Part shown: in pieces, positions 27,301-35,251 of the stretch | Layout: each line of letters opens with the position of its first letter | How positions within the stretch are numbered: position 1 is the stretch's first letter | Assembly: GCF_016758115.1 (NCBI RefSeq) | Contig: NZ_WIVG01000003.1 | Location: 1-64,000, forward strand | Length of the DNA stretch: 64,000 nt | Reading direction: 5' to 3' | Source: Lactococcus garvieae | Lineage (GTDB): Bacteria > Bacillota > Bacilli > Lactobacillales > Streptococcaceae | Translations under genes and position numbers: made by a program | The notes under the pieces: model-generated | The model's input: only the letters and a program-made list of their open reading frames with translations | What the model was told of the DNA's origin: nothing | Database searches by the model: none

Positions 27301-29535
27301 TTTGTCTTCCAAGATGTGGATGGAACGAACCTCAGTCTTAATGAGCTCCAAGAAGTTCTTGAATCGGGTGAACTAGATATCGCACCGCTTCAGTTTGTCG
27401 TTCGAAGCACCGGTCTATTGCAACAAGAGGTTGGAAGGGCTACGGTTGATTTGAATGATCCAGGTATGGTTATGCAAGCCATAGCTGATAACGGCAGAAT
27501 TACTCTTAATGTTAAAGATGAAAATGGTCAGCCTTTGAACTTGCAACCCGGCACCTACACAGTTACGGAGTCAGGTGGCGATGTGATAAGTAACCCTTCA
27601 GATTTTGATTATATTCATGTTCCTGGAGCAACGATGCAGCGCGTTACGGTTCCACCTGGTGGTACAGGGGTTGTGAGTTTTGTCAATATCTATGCACGTG
27701 CAGCTGAAACTGAATTGCTCCGTGTTCAGAAAGTCTTCCACGACTTGGACGCGGCAGCTTTGGCTCTCGTTGCAAATACTTTTAAAGTTATAATAACAGC
27801 AGAACAACCTTTTACTGGCAATGATGCAGCGACACTTACTGACCTTGAATTTACTGAAAATGCTGCTGGTCTTTTTGAAAGAACTCTTGATTATAATGCT
27901 GCTGTAGCTGGTGTAAACCTCTCCGGAATCCCAGAGGGGAACTATAAGATTACAGAGATAGGAACAGATGTTGCAGGCTATCATCATCGACTTGCCCACT
28001 GGCGTTATGTCGATCTCTTTAACCCGACTAATGCTGACGATTCTGGCGAAACAAGCAGTACTTCACAAACAGTAACCGTAGGTCAAAACAGTCAGATTGT
28101 CTTCCGTTTTGACAACTACTATGAACCTTTAGGTTCCATTGACTTGACGAAGAACTTTGAAGGGGTGACTCTGAATCAGGTTCCAGCAAACTTCTATATC
28201 GAGATTACCAAAGCTGATGACCCTAACTTTGAAGCAATCAAGATTAACCGTGAAGACTTGACAGGTTTGAGCACGAATCAGAAAATTTCAAATCTTCTTC
28301 CCGGTGAATACACGATCACAGAGTACAACTATGAGATTGACAACCGAAACTTTGAAGGAAATGCTCAGGTAGAAAGAGATTTACAAACAACGGCACAAGG
28401 TCAACAGCCGATTTACAAGGTAACTATTCCGGGTCTTATCGGGAATAATGATGTGACGGTCAATATTTACAATCGTTATCTTCAAGGTGCAGAAATCTTG
28501 CCACCAACTCCAGTTTATCCCGTTCAACTGAAAAAAGTTGACCAACATAATCAAGGTGTTGCCGGTGCAGTCTTTAGACTTGAAAAACGCAACCCTCAGA
28601 CCAATCAATGGCAAACCTATGTTAACAATTTAACTTCTAACAATGAAGGCCTAGTTAATACAGCTGTGGGAGAACCAGGAGACTATCGTTTCGTCGAAAC
28701 TCAGGCACCTCCAGGTTTTGAAATGGCTGAAAATCCTATAAGCGAAGTCAAAACGATTGTTGACGGAGGTGTAGGAACAAATGACAATCCCGTTTATTTT
28801 GGTGAGATCGAAAACCATATGAGAACAATCATTCAGCTGAAAAAAGTGGATGAGAGTGGAAATCTGCTAGCAGGTGCAGTATTCAAGGTAGAATTCCTCA
28901 ACAATGGGACTTGGGAAACGCTTGCTACAGGTTTGACTTCTACTGCAGATGGTTTCGTAAGGCTTGATGTAGAAAAGGATGGACGTTACCGCTTTATTGA
29001 AACGCAAGCTCCCGCTAACTACGTCCTTGATACAACACCAAAAGAAGTGACAGTAACTGCGGGTGAGCGCCCAATCTTCGAAGCCGGCACTTTGGAGAAT
29101 AAGCGTGTAGAGGGCCCACAGGTGCAGAACAATGCACTCCAACTTCTGAAAGTTGATGAGCAGGATAATCCACTAGCAGGTGCGAAATTTAAGGTAGAAA
29201 CCTACAATACAGAAACCCAAGCTTGGGATATATTGGCTGAAAATCTACAGTCTAATGCTGATGGCCGAGTAACCATAAGTGTGCCTGGACCAGGGCGCTA
29301 TCGTTTTATTGAAACTCAGGCCCCAGACGGTTATATCCTAGATGAAACACCAAGGGAGATAATCGTAGGAGAGGACGCATCCGGAGTGATTGATGCAGGA
29401 AAACTGGTCAATAAACCAAGACCTCATCTTCCGATTGTCGGAGAAAACCTAGGACTGTGGCTTCTTGGTTTGGGACTGGTCTTTCTTCTAGGTACGAGTC
29501 TCCTCCTCCTCAGGAAGAAAAAGAGTAACCACTAA
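24397..29535 (+). CDS. Large von Willebrand/Cna-B surface adhesin (pilus-tip type)
   Basis: A 1712-residue surface protein. Order: signal peptide (1-35), a spacer, a von Willebrand A domain with the metal-site motif DVSGS at 267-271 and TDGEP at 422-426, Cna-B/SpaA-like beta domains in the middle (two near 1170-1360), and three repeats at about 1377-1478, 1480-1578 and 1582-1675. Each repeat starts QL-K-KVD and ends in the E-box RF[IV]ETQAP that supports isopeptide bonds. The C-terminus is a hydrophobic anchor plus RKKKSNH, but the sorting motif is LPIVG (1678-1682), not LPxTG. This resembles pilus-tip adhesins (RrgA, GBS104), yet no shaft pilin or class C sortase lies beside it. It is intact and flanked by terminators. 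Confidence 0.88.
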   Translation: MKSKLLLKVMNIAALALLVMQVLPASSLRAIADTLDLDEHLPRVHLTAAELDDADKPEFILLKGEVRQGKEAETAEITLSGVDTVPTEEENTLSDLPESSYKVADNKVTLSLTKASTGNFSLKLQIVKESIKDGEIQVTLGEQVLTVPLKSAEKEAEDKAETAKAASSTGGNTAPRTRGLGLNSILPTATYPWSVVPGSKAADPATDNVANVFSSLPTVDDGRVWTDKTVYRLGGPTDFEVTLSSLSQSVPTREGYQIPADTVFTIDVSGSMTKIDPGAGRSRIALLVDALNEAIGILQDANPLNRVAVVAYGGRSGGYARVEKVLELGRYVPNASGNFFTLGSSGDAVNVNASAGQGGTNPVANSIQVVGSTPTQWGIRESARILETATDKQVNVPVTDAAGQVLPEEAEVTRRPNMILLTDGEPTMGRPDYAFDSSTPVVLGPNGNRIDNVATPGQGPFYGDGSYGEQGLAVMTALTAAYRKTTVSDSYFPSGNVAGDEGQPEAGVGFFTISTGVQPTESQRELITATLNPTPTNTDKILPNIRHSFLGNNSSYLPGPTATAPSMTTLLNNFTNGATGNFLAQYRAGFGNYQWNVPASTVNIANTTASLAAPADLAYADNFFEASNIEELRAAFQQITSSIQESSNKPIVDIGSEGDLGSGSLDFSDVLGDYMSFTALKSIRFADKGSFTPSQSRPSDFNRTLADYVRGQGGSTGVALLPEGPEVTAILNSFGNGRFTYYADNYGHYVGITNPGNAALKVEVYPFQEAMINSEVTGSQESISRLFFSVSTALADVNVETDYGIGETGTRKLLEADQFVHWGIPSELLPMRTVNENNGNVIISGDEAPIQVKFDVALDEPRLLEAFTQSPESVPTQFWSNDWSTPTVENDSFATFEPSTANPFYQNIDGNRVVNKTKNETGSDAWVSTQTITPDPTRAAGDNIVVNKLGNNGTFELQYNGQIQIQKEFVFQDVDGTNLSLNELQEVLESGELDIAPLQFVVRSTGLLQQEVGRATVDLNDPGMVMQAIADNGRITLNVKDENGQPLNLQPGTYTVTESGGDVISNPSDFDYIHVPGATMQRVTVPPGGTGVVSFVNIYARAAETELLRVQKVFHDLDAAALALVANTFKVIITAEQPFTGNDAATLTDLEFTENAAGLFERTLDYNAAVAGVNLSGIPEGNYKITEIGTDVAGYHHRLAHWRYVDLFNPTNADDSGETSSTSQTVTVGQNSQIVFRFDNYYEPLGSIDLTKNFEGVTLNQVPANFYIEITKADDPNFEAIKINREDLTGLSTNQKISNLLPGEYTITEYNYEIDNRNFEGNAQVERDLQTTAQGQQPIYKVTIPGLIGNNDVTVNIYNRYLQGAEILPPTPVYPVQLKKVDQHNQGVAGAVFRLEKRNPQTNQWQTYVNNLTSNNEGLVNTAVGEPGDYRFVETQAPPGFEMAENPISEVKTIVDGGVGTNDNPVYFGEIENHMRTIIQLKKVDESGNLLAGAVFKVEFLNNGTWETLATGLTSTADGFVRLDVEKDGRYRFIETQAPANYVLDTTPKEVTVTAGERPIFEAGTLENKRVEGPQVQNNALQLLKVDEQDNPLAGAKFKVETYNTETQAWDILAENLQSNADGRVTISVPGPGRYRFIETQAPDGYILDETPREIIVGEDASGVIDAGKLVNKPRPHLPIVGENLGLWLLGLGLVFLLGTSLLLLRKKKSNH

Positions 29536-29594
29536 AAATGTCAATCTTTATAGAAGACAATAACACAGTACACTTTAGAGAAAAACTCTAGAGA

Positions 29595-29625
29595 AACAGC
29601 TCCGAAGGTCGGAGCTGTTTTCTTT
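29595..29625 (+). terminator. Terminator of the adhesin gene
   Basis: AACAGCTCCGA/TCGGAGCTGTT, 11 bp perfect, three-base loop, then TTTCTTTAT. Confidence 0.93.
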
Positions 29626-29736
29626 ATCAGATAAGGAAGGTGGACTTGGAGAGGGAACTTTCTTTGCCTTCTCTTAGATGATATAACATTATTTCCAAGA
29701 TGAGAGTTCATATCAGTAAAACTATCTATTTTCTAT

Positions 29737-29779
29737 GAAAAAAACTCCGATGTTTCATTTAAGAATCGGAGTTTTAATG
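29737..29779. terminator. Bidirectional terminator upstream of the M28 peptidase 3' end
   Basis: AAAACTCCGAT/ATCGGAGTTTT (29741-29751 with 29765-29775) with A-run on the left and T-run on the right, so it can stop transcripts from both sides. Confidence 0.82.
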
Positions 29780-29810
29780 ATGGGCTTCTCTTACCTAAAG
29801 CTATACAGGT

Positions 29811-31391
29811 TCATGAGGGTGTACTTTTAGGATAATTTTTAGCCAACACGTAAAATAGGATGATAAACAAGACATAGTACAAAGCTGGTATTGGTAGAGC
29901 CATACCTAAGACGAAAGTCATGATAAACAGTAGCGGAAGATACAGTAGCCCGAGTAAGACGCCAGAAACATAGTACAATATCTTATTTTGTGGAAGTAAG
30001 AGTCTTGCAGCTATTAATAGTACAGGTAGGAGTGAGAGGTACTCTGTACCTGGCATTAATACTGCTTGGGCAAGCCCCAAAGCGAGAAAAACTCCAGCTA
30101 TGCTAACGGCAAATGTTTCATACTGTATAAAACGAGCCAGTCCTTTGAGATAAAAATAGGAGGCAAGAGGGAGAAGAACTGCCAGCAAAAGACCACTAAT
30201 GATTAAATAGGGGTGATGATCCACTGTCCTAAAGAAGAGCATAAAAGCACCCACGGAAATTCCAGCATAGAGTATCAACAGCAGCACGACCCCAGCAATG
30301 GAAGTGAAAATTCCTTTTAGACTGATTTGCAGTTCTTGACGTTTGAGCAGGATTAAGCCGATAAGAGAAACTATCGCGAGGAGAGAAATTAGACTTCTTA
30401 CAACTCCGCCATATTGGATGAAAACATGGTAAGCCAGCATAAAGTGAGTGGTAGGTGCTTCAGCTTCAAAATCCTCTGCCCACTCTGTTTGCGAAACTTG
30501 TTCCATGAGTCTAGACATGACATCTATAGAGTGTGTAACAGTTCCAGGAGAGAGGTTTTCGATAACATCGCTGGGAACGTGGTAGTGCCATGGTCTAGTA
30601 AAGTTGACAAGCGACATGGCAGGTATGTCAGCTTTTGCAAAAAATCTTTCATCCAGAGGGTGCGCATCAGCTAGGATAGAAAAACCTGTAGGGTTAGAGA
30701 CTGCCTTGAAAAATTGATTGGAAAACTCATTGGCACCGCCTATAGGAAGGATTGGCCCATTACCTACGACATCAAAATTTAAAGCAAAAATAGTATTTTC
30801 TAACAAATCAGGATGTTCTTTGACAAACTGTCCTGCACCAAAGCCGAACTCATGACCATCAGAGAAAAGGACTTGTATCCCGACTTCAGGTTTTTCTCCC
30901 CGCTGATGAAAATCAATAAATGATTCCAACAGAGCTGCCACAGAGGTAGCGTTGTCAGCTGCTCCGGGACTATCTGGGAAACTGTCATAATGGGCGTTAA
31001 AAATCACAAATTTGTCGGAAGTTCCCGGAATGTAAGAATAGATATTCCGCGTAGAGGTTGATTCGATCACGTCAGGGGAAAAACCTAGATTCTCCACCCA
31101 AAGTTTTAACCTGTCTGCACCTAAGATGCTATCTTCTGGAACCAAGTCATGTTCGGTCACCATTACAGGCAACCCTGCATCTTCCAAGCGCTGAACAATA
31201 TGATTTTCTGTACGTCTTAGATGTTCTGGCGAAAAAATCATCCGTGGTTCAGTTGACATAAACTCCACAGTGTCCCATGCAGCTGAGGTCAGAGGCGAAT
31301 CTGGCGCTCTTGGTGTAATAAAAGCTGTGAGAGAAAGCGCTGCAAGAAGCAGCATGAGGGCAGGGCGCAGCATATGTTTTAGTTTTTTCAT
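29811..31391 (-). CDS. Membrane-bound M28-family aminopeptidase-like protein
   Basis: A 526-residue protein with an N-terminal signal-anchor (LMLLLAALSLTAFI), an extracellular M28 zinc-peptidase domain and a C-terminal block of about seven to eight transmembrane helices (from residue ~330). Metal-site motifs are NAHYDSFPDSPGAADNATS (His134, Asp nearby), SDGHEFGF (catalytic and ligand acidic pair EF, with the first Glu changed to Gly-His-Glu), NFDVVG and RPWHYHVPSDV. This layout resembles YfbL/Fxna-type peptidases. It probably trims peptides outside the cell. Single gene on the minus strand. Confidence 0.82.
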   Translation of the reverse strand: MKKLKHMLRPALMLLLAALSLTAFITPRAPDSPLTSAAWDTVEFMSTEPRMIFSPEHLRRTENHIVQRLEDAGLPVMVTEHDLVPEDSILGADRLKLWVENLGFSPDVIESTSTRNIYSYIPGTSDKFVIFNAHYDSFPDSPGAADNATSVAALLESFIDFHQRGEKPEVGIQVLFSDGHEFGFGAGQFVKEHPDLLENTIFALNFDVVGNGPILPIGGANEFSNQFFKAVSNPTGFSILADAHPLDERFFAKADIPAMSLVNFTRPWHYHVPSDVIENLSPGTVTHSIDVMSRLMEQVSQTEWAEDFEAEAPTTHFMLAYHVFIQYGGVVRSLISLLAIVSLIGLILLKRQELQISLKGIFTSIAGVVLLLILYAGISVGAFMLFFRTVDHHPYLIISGLLLAVLLPLASYFYLKGLARFIQYETFAVSIAGVFLALGLAQAVLMPGTEYLSLLPVLLIAARLLLPQNKILYYVSGVLLGLLYLPLLFIMTFVLGMALPIPALYYVLFIILFYVLAKNYPKSTPS

Positions 31392-31493
31392 TTTTACAGT
31401 CCTACTTTCGATTATTTTTTTTCTATAAATGGTGTTTTATGTGTGTACAGTAAAGAGAGGAATAGCTGGTCAAGTTTTAACTGGATAAAAAGT

Positions 31494-32054
31494 TCAGGTT
31501 TCATTTTCGATTTTTTGACATTTCTCCTCAAATTCTTCCTGACTTAAGATTCCCTTATCTAACAAAGCATGTAACATGGCTATACTGTTTTCGGGACGAT
31601 TAACAGTATCTCGGTCTGCTTTTTCTTTTTTAGACTTGAAGTAGTCCTTGACATTCAAAGCAATCATAATAACAATGTAGCCCAGAGTTCCATCAACAAG
31701 TGTTCCCATCCAAAGGCTTCTATCATAGCCTTGCCAAGCAAAAAGCATTAAAAATAGTAAAACAGCAATCATAGAGAGATAGCCCGATACATAGTACATA
31801 ATGTGTTGTTTCAACGTTTCTTTTTGACTTTTTTTGTTAAAAATAATTTTTTCAAAATAATAAAATAGAATAACACCGATGATAAGTAACAGATCTCGAC
31901 TTATAAAGCGCTCCAAAAATTTTTGGGCAGTGCTACTCAAGTTAAGTCCATTCATAGTCGTGACAGTTTCATACCAGTACATGATTTTAGAAATAGCCAG
32001 GTAAGTGAATAAGATTTTAGTGATTGGGAGTTGCTTCTTTTTTATCTTTTTCAT
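31494..32054 (-). CDS. Membrane protein with C-terminal SHOCT-like domain
   Basis: A 186-residue protein with four predicted transmembrane helices and a cytosolic tail that ends SIAMLHALLDKGILSQEEFEEKCQKIENE, the short helical SHOCT pattern (LL.KGILT.EEFE..K). I choose the ATG at 32054 because GGAGGAG lies seven bases upstream; an earlier in-frame ATG at 32087 precedes that site. Function unknown. SHOCT tails often aid oligomerisation. Confidence 0.72.
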   Translation of the reverse strand: MKKIKKKQLPITKILFTYLAISKIMYWYETVTTMNGLNLSSTAQKFLERFISRDLLLIIGVILFYYFEKIIFNKKSQKETLKQHIMYYVSGYLSMIAVLLFLMLFAWQGYDRSLWMGTLVDGTLGYIVIMIALNVKDYFKSKKEKADRDTVNRPENSIAMLHALLDKGILSQEEFEEKCQKIENET

Positions 32055-32355
32055 AAGTGTCTCCTCCGTAATGCAGGTTGCTTTCACTTTTGTTGTTTTT
32101 AGTCTCCTCTAATGCAAGAGCTTCAATATAAAAATTTTGAAAAAGTCTGTAGGAGACTGTCTGACATGTGTTTTTCTTCCTACATTCTAGCCATTTTGAC
32201 TGTCTGAATATTTTCTTGATTGGAGTAAGTGTTTGATTGCAATATAATGATATATTTATAACTATTTTATAACATTTCTGTGACGTTTCAAACCGATATA
32301 GACAAGTGACTGTGACATTTATCTTCTTGTCTGGGGTTAAAAATTTTATTCAGAC
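32055..32355. other. Gap upstream of the SHOCT gene
   Basis: About 300 AT-rich bases between the SHOCT gene start and the pepX terminator. It should hold the SHOCT promoter; I found no gene and no clear repeat. Confidence 0.5.
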
Positions 32356-32392
32356 AAAAAAACCTTGCTTATTTCAGCAAAGGCTTTGTTTT
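32356..32392 (-). terminator. Terminator of pepX
   Basis: On the minus strand CCTTTGCT/AGCAAGG (one bulged base) is followed by seven T. Confidence 0.75.
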
Positions 32393-32398
32393 ATAAAT

Positions 32399-34696
32399 TT
32401 ATTTAGAAGAGATAGGGAAAATAATCTTAGAAGAACCAAGGTCAACTTCATAGGTCAACTCGCGATTGTCGCGGACAGTGTGCTCAAAGTCAGTACTATA
32501 AAGCAAGAGACGAAGTTTATCCCCTTTTTCGAGTTGATAGATTGTTGGTTGTAGCGTAAGACTGAAAGTCATCCATTCATTTTCGGGTATGGAGCTAACA
32601 GTGAGGAGTTCTTCGCGGTTTTGCAGGTTGAGGAAACCTTTTGTTACAAGTTGATAAGGACTATCGGTCAAAGGAATTTCCATCAGATTTTCTAGCATAA
32701 AATTCCTGCCGCGGTCTAAGGCTTTCAAGTCCAAGTTTTGGGCTTGGTCAGACAGGCGTTTTTTTAATCCGAAGTCAAGAAGCTGTGCCGAAAGAATTGC
32801 CTTACTGTCGTTAACTTTTACTTTGAGGTCTAGCTGGATCTGTCCGTTCAGCAGCATATCTTTAGAAATCTCTAAATCTACGAGAGCAGCTTGGGCCTTG
32901 CCTTCAAACAAGTCTTTCTTGAAGACTTGGAAGTTTTTGCTGTAAGCATCGAAAGTCTTTTCATCATAATGATTTTCAAACTTTAGGATGGAAGCAGCTG
33001 TTTTCCCCAGTGGCAATGTTACCGTTTCTTTTTCGCTCCAGTCCTGGAGACCAGTCCAGCTCTGTGCTTTGCCATTTTCTTGCAAGATAACTGGTGGTAA
33101 ATCTAGAGTCAGTACTCTGTTCAGGAGTTTTGCGGTGAAATAGCTGTTTATAGCTTCACTAAAGTCAATAGATTGCCAGTTATTCATATAAATATGGGCT
33201 CCGCGATGTAAGAAAGCATGTTTAGTTACATCTTTAGGAAGCACCTGCCAAAAATGGTAGGCGTGATCAGGCGTTACATTCCAGTCCTGCAAACCATGAA
33301 CAATCAGCACATCTGCCTTGGTATTTTCAGCATGTGGCAAGTAGTTGCGGTCGTGCCAATATTGGTTATAGTCTCCTGTCGTACGGTCAAGTGCTTCAAG
33401 CATCTGTGAAAGCTGCTTTTCATATTGCGCATTGGCAACAAGAAAGTCAGCGCCCTGTAGATTACGTGAATAAGTAAGAGCTGCTAAAACATCTAGGTCT
33501 TCGCCAGGATATCCACCGGGTGAGCGAACTAAACCATTTTCACGATAATAGTTGTACCAAGAGGTGATGCCGGCTTCTGCCACGATGACTTCTAAACCAT
33601 CAATACCTGTGGTCGCGGCACCGTATGCCATTGTTCCCAGATAAGATTTTCCAGTCATGGCCACCTTGCCATTGGCCCAGTCAGCGGCAACTTCCTGTGC
33701 TCTATCACGTGAGATGAAGGCACGAGTGCGGCCGTTTAGCCAGTCGATGACCGCTGTCATGCTATAAATCTGCTGGTAGTCACCAGAAGTTTGAAAGCCA
33801 TCAGAGTCCATTGTACCAACACCTGCTACATAAATAGAGGCGAAACCACGTGCTAAGAAATAGTCATTAAGTGAGTAAGTCCAACCATGTGTAAATTTTT
33901 GTGTCAAGGTTTCTGTTTGAGCTTTCGGAGTTACTTCTTCTTCATAGTCAGGAAGGGTGGGGAGTTGAGTTTCAACACTAATGTTGCCAGAAGGCTTCTC
34001 ATCCAAGGGGACATTCATGTCATGCAACTGCTTGTCATTAGCAATTTCATTTATTCCTAAGTGATAAGGGCTGGCGGTCATAACAGCGGGAAGCTTGCCT
34101 TCAAATGTCGGGCGGATAATTTGAACCTTAATCAAGTCAAATTTTCCCGTATTATAAGTATCAACCTTTGACTCTACCCAAACTGTTTCACGAATCAATT
34201 GTGCAGTATCAAAGGTTGCGAGAGACTTGTCATTGAAAAAATGATAAGTGTTACTTAGGGGAAGAAGACCTTCGGACACCCAGTGTTCAACAAGTGTCAT
34301 ACCGTTTTTACATCGGCTGCACAGAAGAAGATAAAGTGCTCGGATAAGGGTTTCACTGTCGAGATTCTCCTCGTCCAGCATAGGGATATTTATTGATTTT
34401 GCAAATTTTTCTGCTTGGTCTACCTGAAATTCAAAATGAGGAACAAAGCCAAGCAGCTGTAAGCTGATGGTCCAAAAGATATCCCATGTCAGTTCTTGCT
34501 CAGAAGCAAGAAAATCTTGGAAAGAGCTTGTAGATGTCGCTTGGAGTCCCTCGCTTTCCACAGGAGAAACAGTCAAAAAGTCTTTGAGTATTTTCTTTTC
34601 TTCCCAGAAAACAGACCAGGTAAAGCCAAGGTGGTCCAGTTCGAGCAACTGTTCATCAAATGTTTTTTCAACGATAGAAAAGTGATTAAATTTCAT
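32399..34696 (-). CDS. pepX: X-prolyl dipeptidyl aminopeptidase PepX
   Basis: A 765-residue cytosolic serine peptidase that removes X-Pro dipeptides from casein-type peptides; the lactococcal enzyme has 763 residues. The nucleophile lies in [11 protein letters not shown] (Ser ~351), and the Asp/His region is visible as [21 protein letters not shown] and [10 protein letters not shown]. The lactococcal N-terminal dimerisation domain ([20 protein letters not shown]) is complete. It stands alone on the minus strand and works downstream of peptide importers such as the opp system at 55-61 kb. Confidence 0.96.
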   Translation of the reverse strand: MKFNHFSIVEKTFDEQLLELDHLGFTWSVFWEEKKILKDFLTVSPVESEGLQATSTSSFQDFLASEQELTWDIFWTISLQLLGFVPHFEFQVDQAEKFAKSINIPMLDEENLDSETLIRALYLLLCSRCKNGMTLVEHWVSEGLLPLSNTYHFFNDKSLATFDTAQLIRETVWVESKVDTYNTGKFDLIKVQIIRPTFEGKLPAVMTASPYHLGINEIANDKQLHDMNVPLDEKPSGNISVETQLPTLPDYEEEVTPKAQTETLTQKFTHGWTYSLNDYFLARGFASIYVAGVGTMDSDGFQTSGDYQQIYSMTAVIDWLNGRTRAFISRDRAQEVAADWANGKVAMTGKSYLGTMAYGAATTGIDGLEVIVAEAGITSWYNYYRENGLVRSPGGYPGEDLDVLAALTYSRNLQGADFLVANAQYEKQLSQMLEALDRTTGDYNQYWHDRNYLPHAENTKADVLIVHGLQDWNVTPDHAYHFWQVLPKDVTKHAFLHRGAHIYMNNWQSIDFSEAINSYFTAKLLNRVLTLDLPPVILQENGKAQSWTGLQDWSEKETVTLPLGKTAASILKFENHYDEKTFDAYSKNFQVFKKDLFEGKAQAALVDLEISKDMLLNGQIQLDLKVKVNDSKAILSAQLLDFGLKKRLSDQAQNLDLKALDRGRNFMLENLMEIPLTDSPYQLVTKGFLNLQNREELLTVSSIPENEWMTFSLTLQPTIYQLEKGDKLRLLLYSTDFEHTVRDNRELTYEVDLGSSKIIFPISSK

Positions 34697-34734
34697 GCAG
34701 TATCTTCCTTTCGGTACATCATCTACAGCCTATT

Positions 34735-34763
34735 ATAACAGAAAAGCAGCTCGCCTGCTTTTC
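34735..34763 (-). promoter_or_regulatory. pepX promoter with inverted repeat
   Basis: TATAAT on the minus strand (34735-34740) is 38 bases before the pepX start. Directly upstream GAAAAGCAG and CTGCTTTTC form a perfect 9-bp inverted repeat (34741-34749 with 34755-34763) where the -35 and spacer should lie, so it may be an operator. Confidence 0.5.
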
Positions 34764-35020
34764 ACCAATCGAATATTGTCTAATAAGAAGCTTGGTCAAT
34801 CCTTATAGAGGCTGACGTTTATCGTAAGCAGCTTTAGGTGCGATGATGACAATAGCTTTTAACATGCCGTTAATAATGCGTATAGAGAATGGGCAAAGTA
34901 GGAAAAGGCTGCTTTTTATAACCGATTTCTCCAAGAATAGCAATGTAACAAAACATTATGATAACATTTCATAAATATTAAGCAACATGTTAAAATATGA
35001 TGAGAGATATCATTGTATTT
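34764..35020. other. Gap with a possible minus-strand gene remnant
   Basis: On the minus strand a frame of about 50 codons without ATG or RBS ends at 34802 (NGMLKAIVIIAPKAAYDKRQPL). It looks like the C-terminus of a decayed membrane protein. No convincing promoter for the leader ORF at 35037 is seen in the remaining AT-rich bases; TATGAT at 34996-35001 is the best -10 candidate. Confidence 0.35.
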
Positions 35021-35036
35021 GGAGAAAGCCCCCCCA

Positions 35037-35144
35037 ATGACTTATAATCAGGCAACACAACACAACACAACACAACACAACACAACACAACAACAGGCGG
35101 TAGATTCCCCTTCTTTTTCGTATGCACCAAAACGTTCCGGATAA
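35037..35144 (+). CDS. Leader ORF with seven AACAC repeats, possible phase-variable switch
   Basis: A 35-codon ORF (MTYNQATQHNTTQHN...) with GGAG 12 bases upstream; a C7 run lies between that site and the ATG. The body is seven perfect AACAC units (35054-35088), so a gain or loss of one unit shifts the frame. In the present frame it stops at TAA 35142-35144, exactly in the loop of an intrinsic terminator. The other frames would stop at TAG 35101-35103 (before the hairpin) or TAA 35168-35170 (after it). This is the layout of a leader peptide whose translation could control termination ahead of the surface-protein gene at 35252. No homologue is known to me. Confidence 0.55.
   Translation: MTYNQATQHNTTQHNTTQQQAVDSPSFSYAPKRSG
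35054..35088 (+). repeat. Pentanucleotide repeat (AACAC)7
   Basis: Seven uninterrupted AACAC units followed by AACAACAGG. Pentamer tracts inside coding sequence are typical contingency repeats that mutate by slipped-strand mispairing. Confidence 0.95.
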
Positions 35145-35158
35145 CTGGGACGTTTTTT
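35129..35158 (+). terminator. Intrinsic terminator overlapping the leader ORF stop
   Basis: AAAACGTTCC (35129-35138) pairs with GGGACGTTTT (35147-35156), ten bp with one G-T, eight-base loop GGATAACT containing the leader stop TAA, then T to 35158. It lies between the leader and the surface-protein gene, so it can act as an attenuator. Confidence 0.8.
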
Positions 35159-35251
35159 GCCCTGCACTAAAGCTAAAAAATAATCGTTTTTGACCCCAAA
35201 GTCATAAAACTTCTCATATCCATAAAATTTGAAATACAAGGAAGAAATAAA

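Noticed and set aside
35051-35098. AACAC repeats as a possible CRISPR array or satellite
   Set aside because: Units are five bases without spacers; this is a simple-sequence tract.
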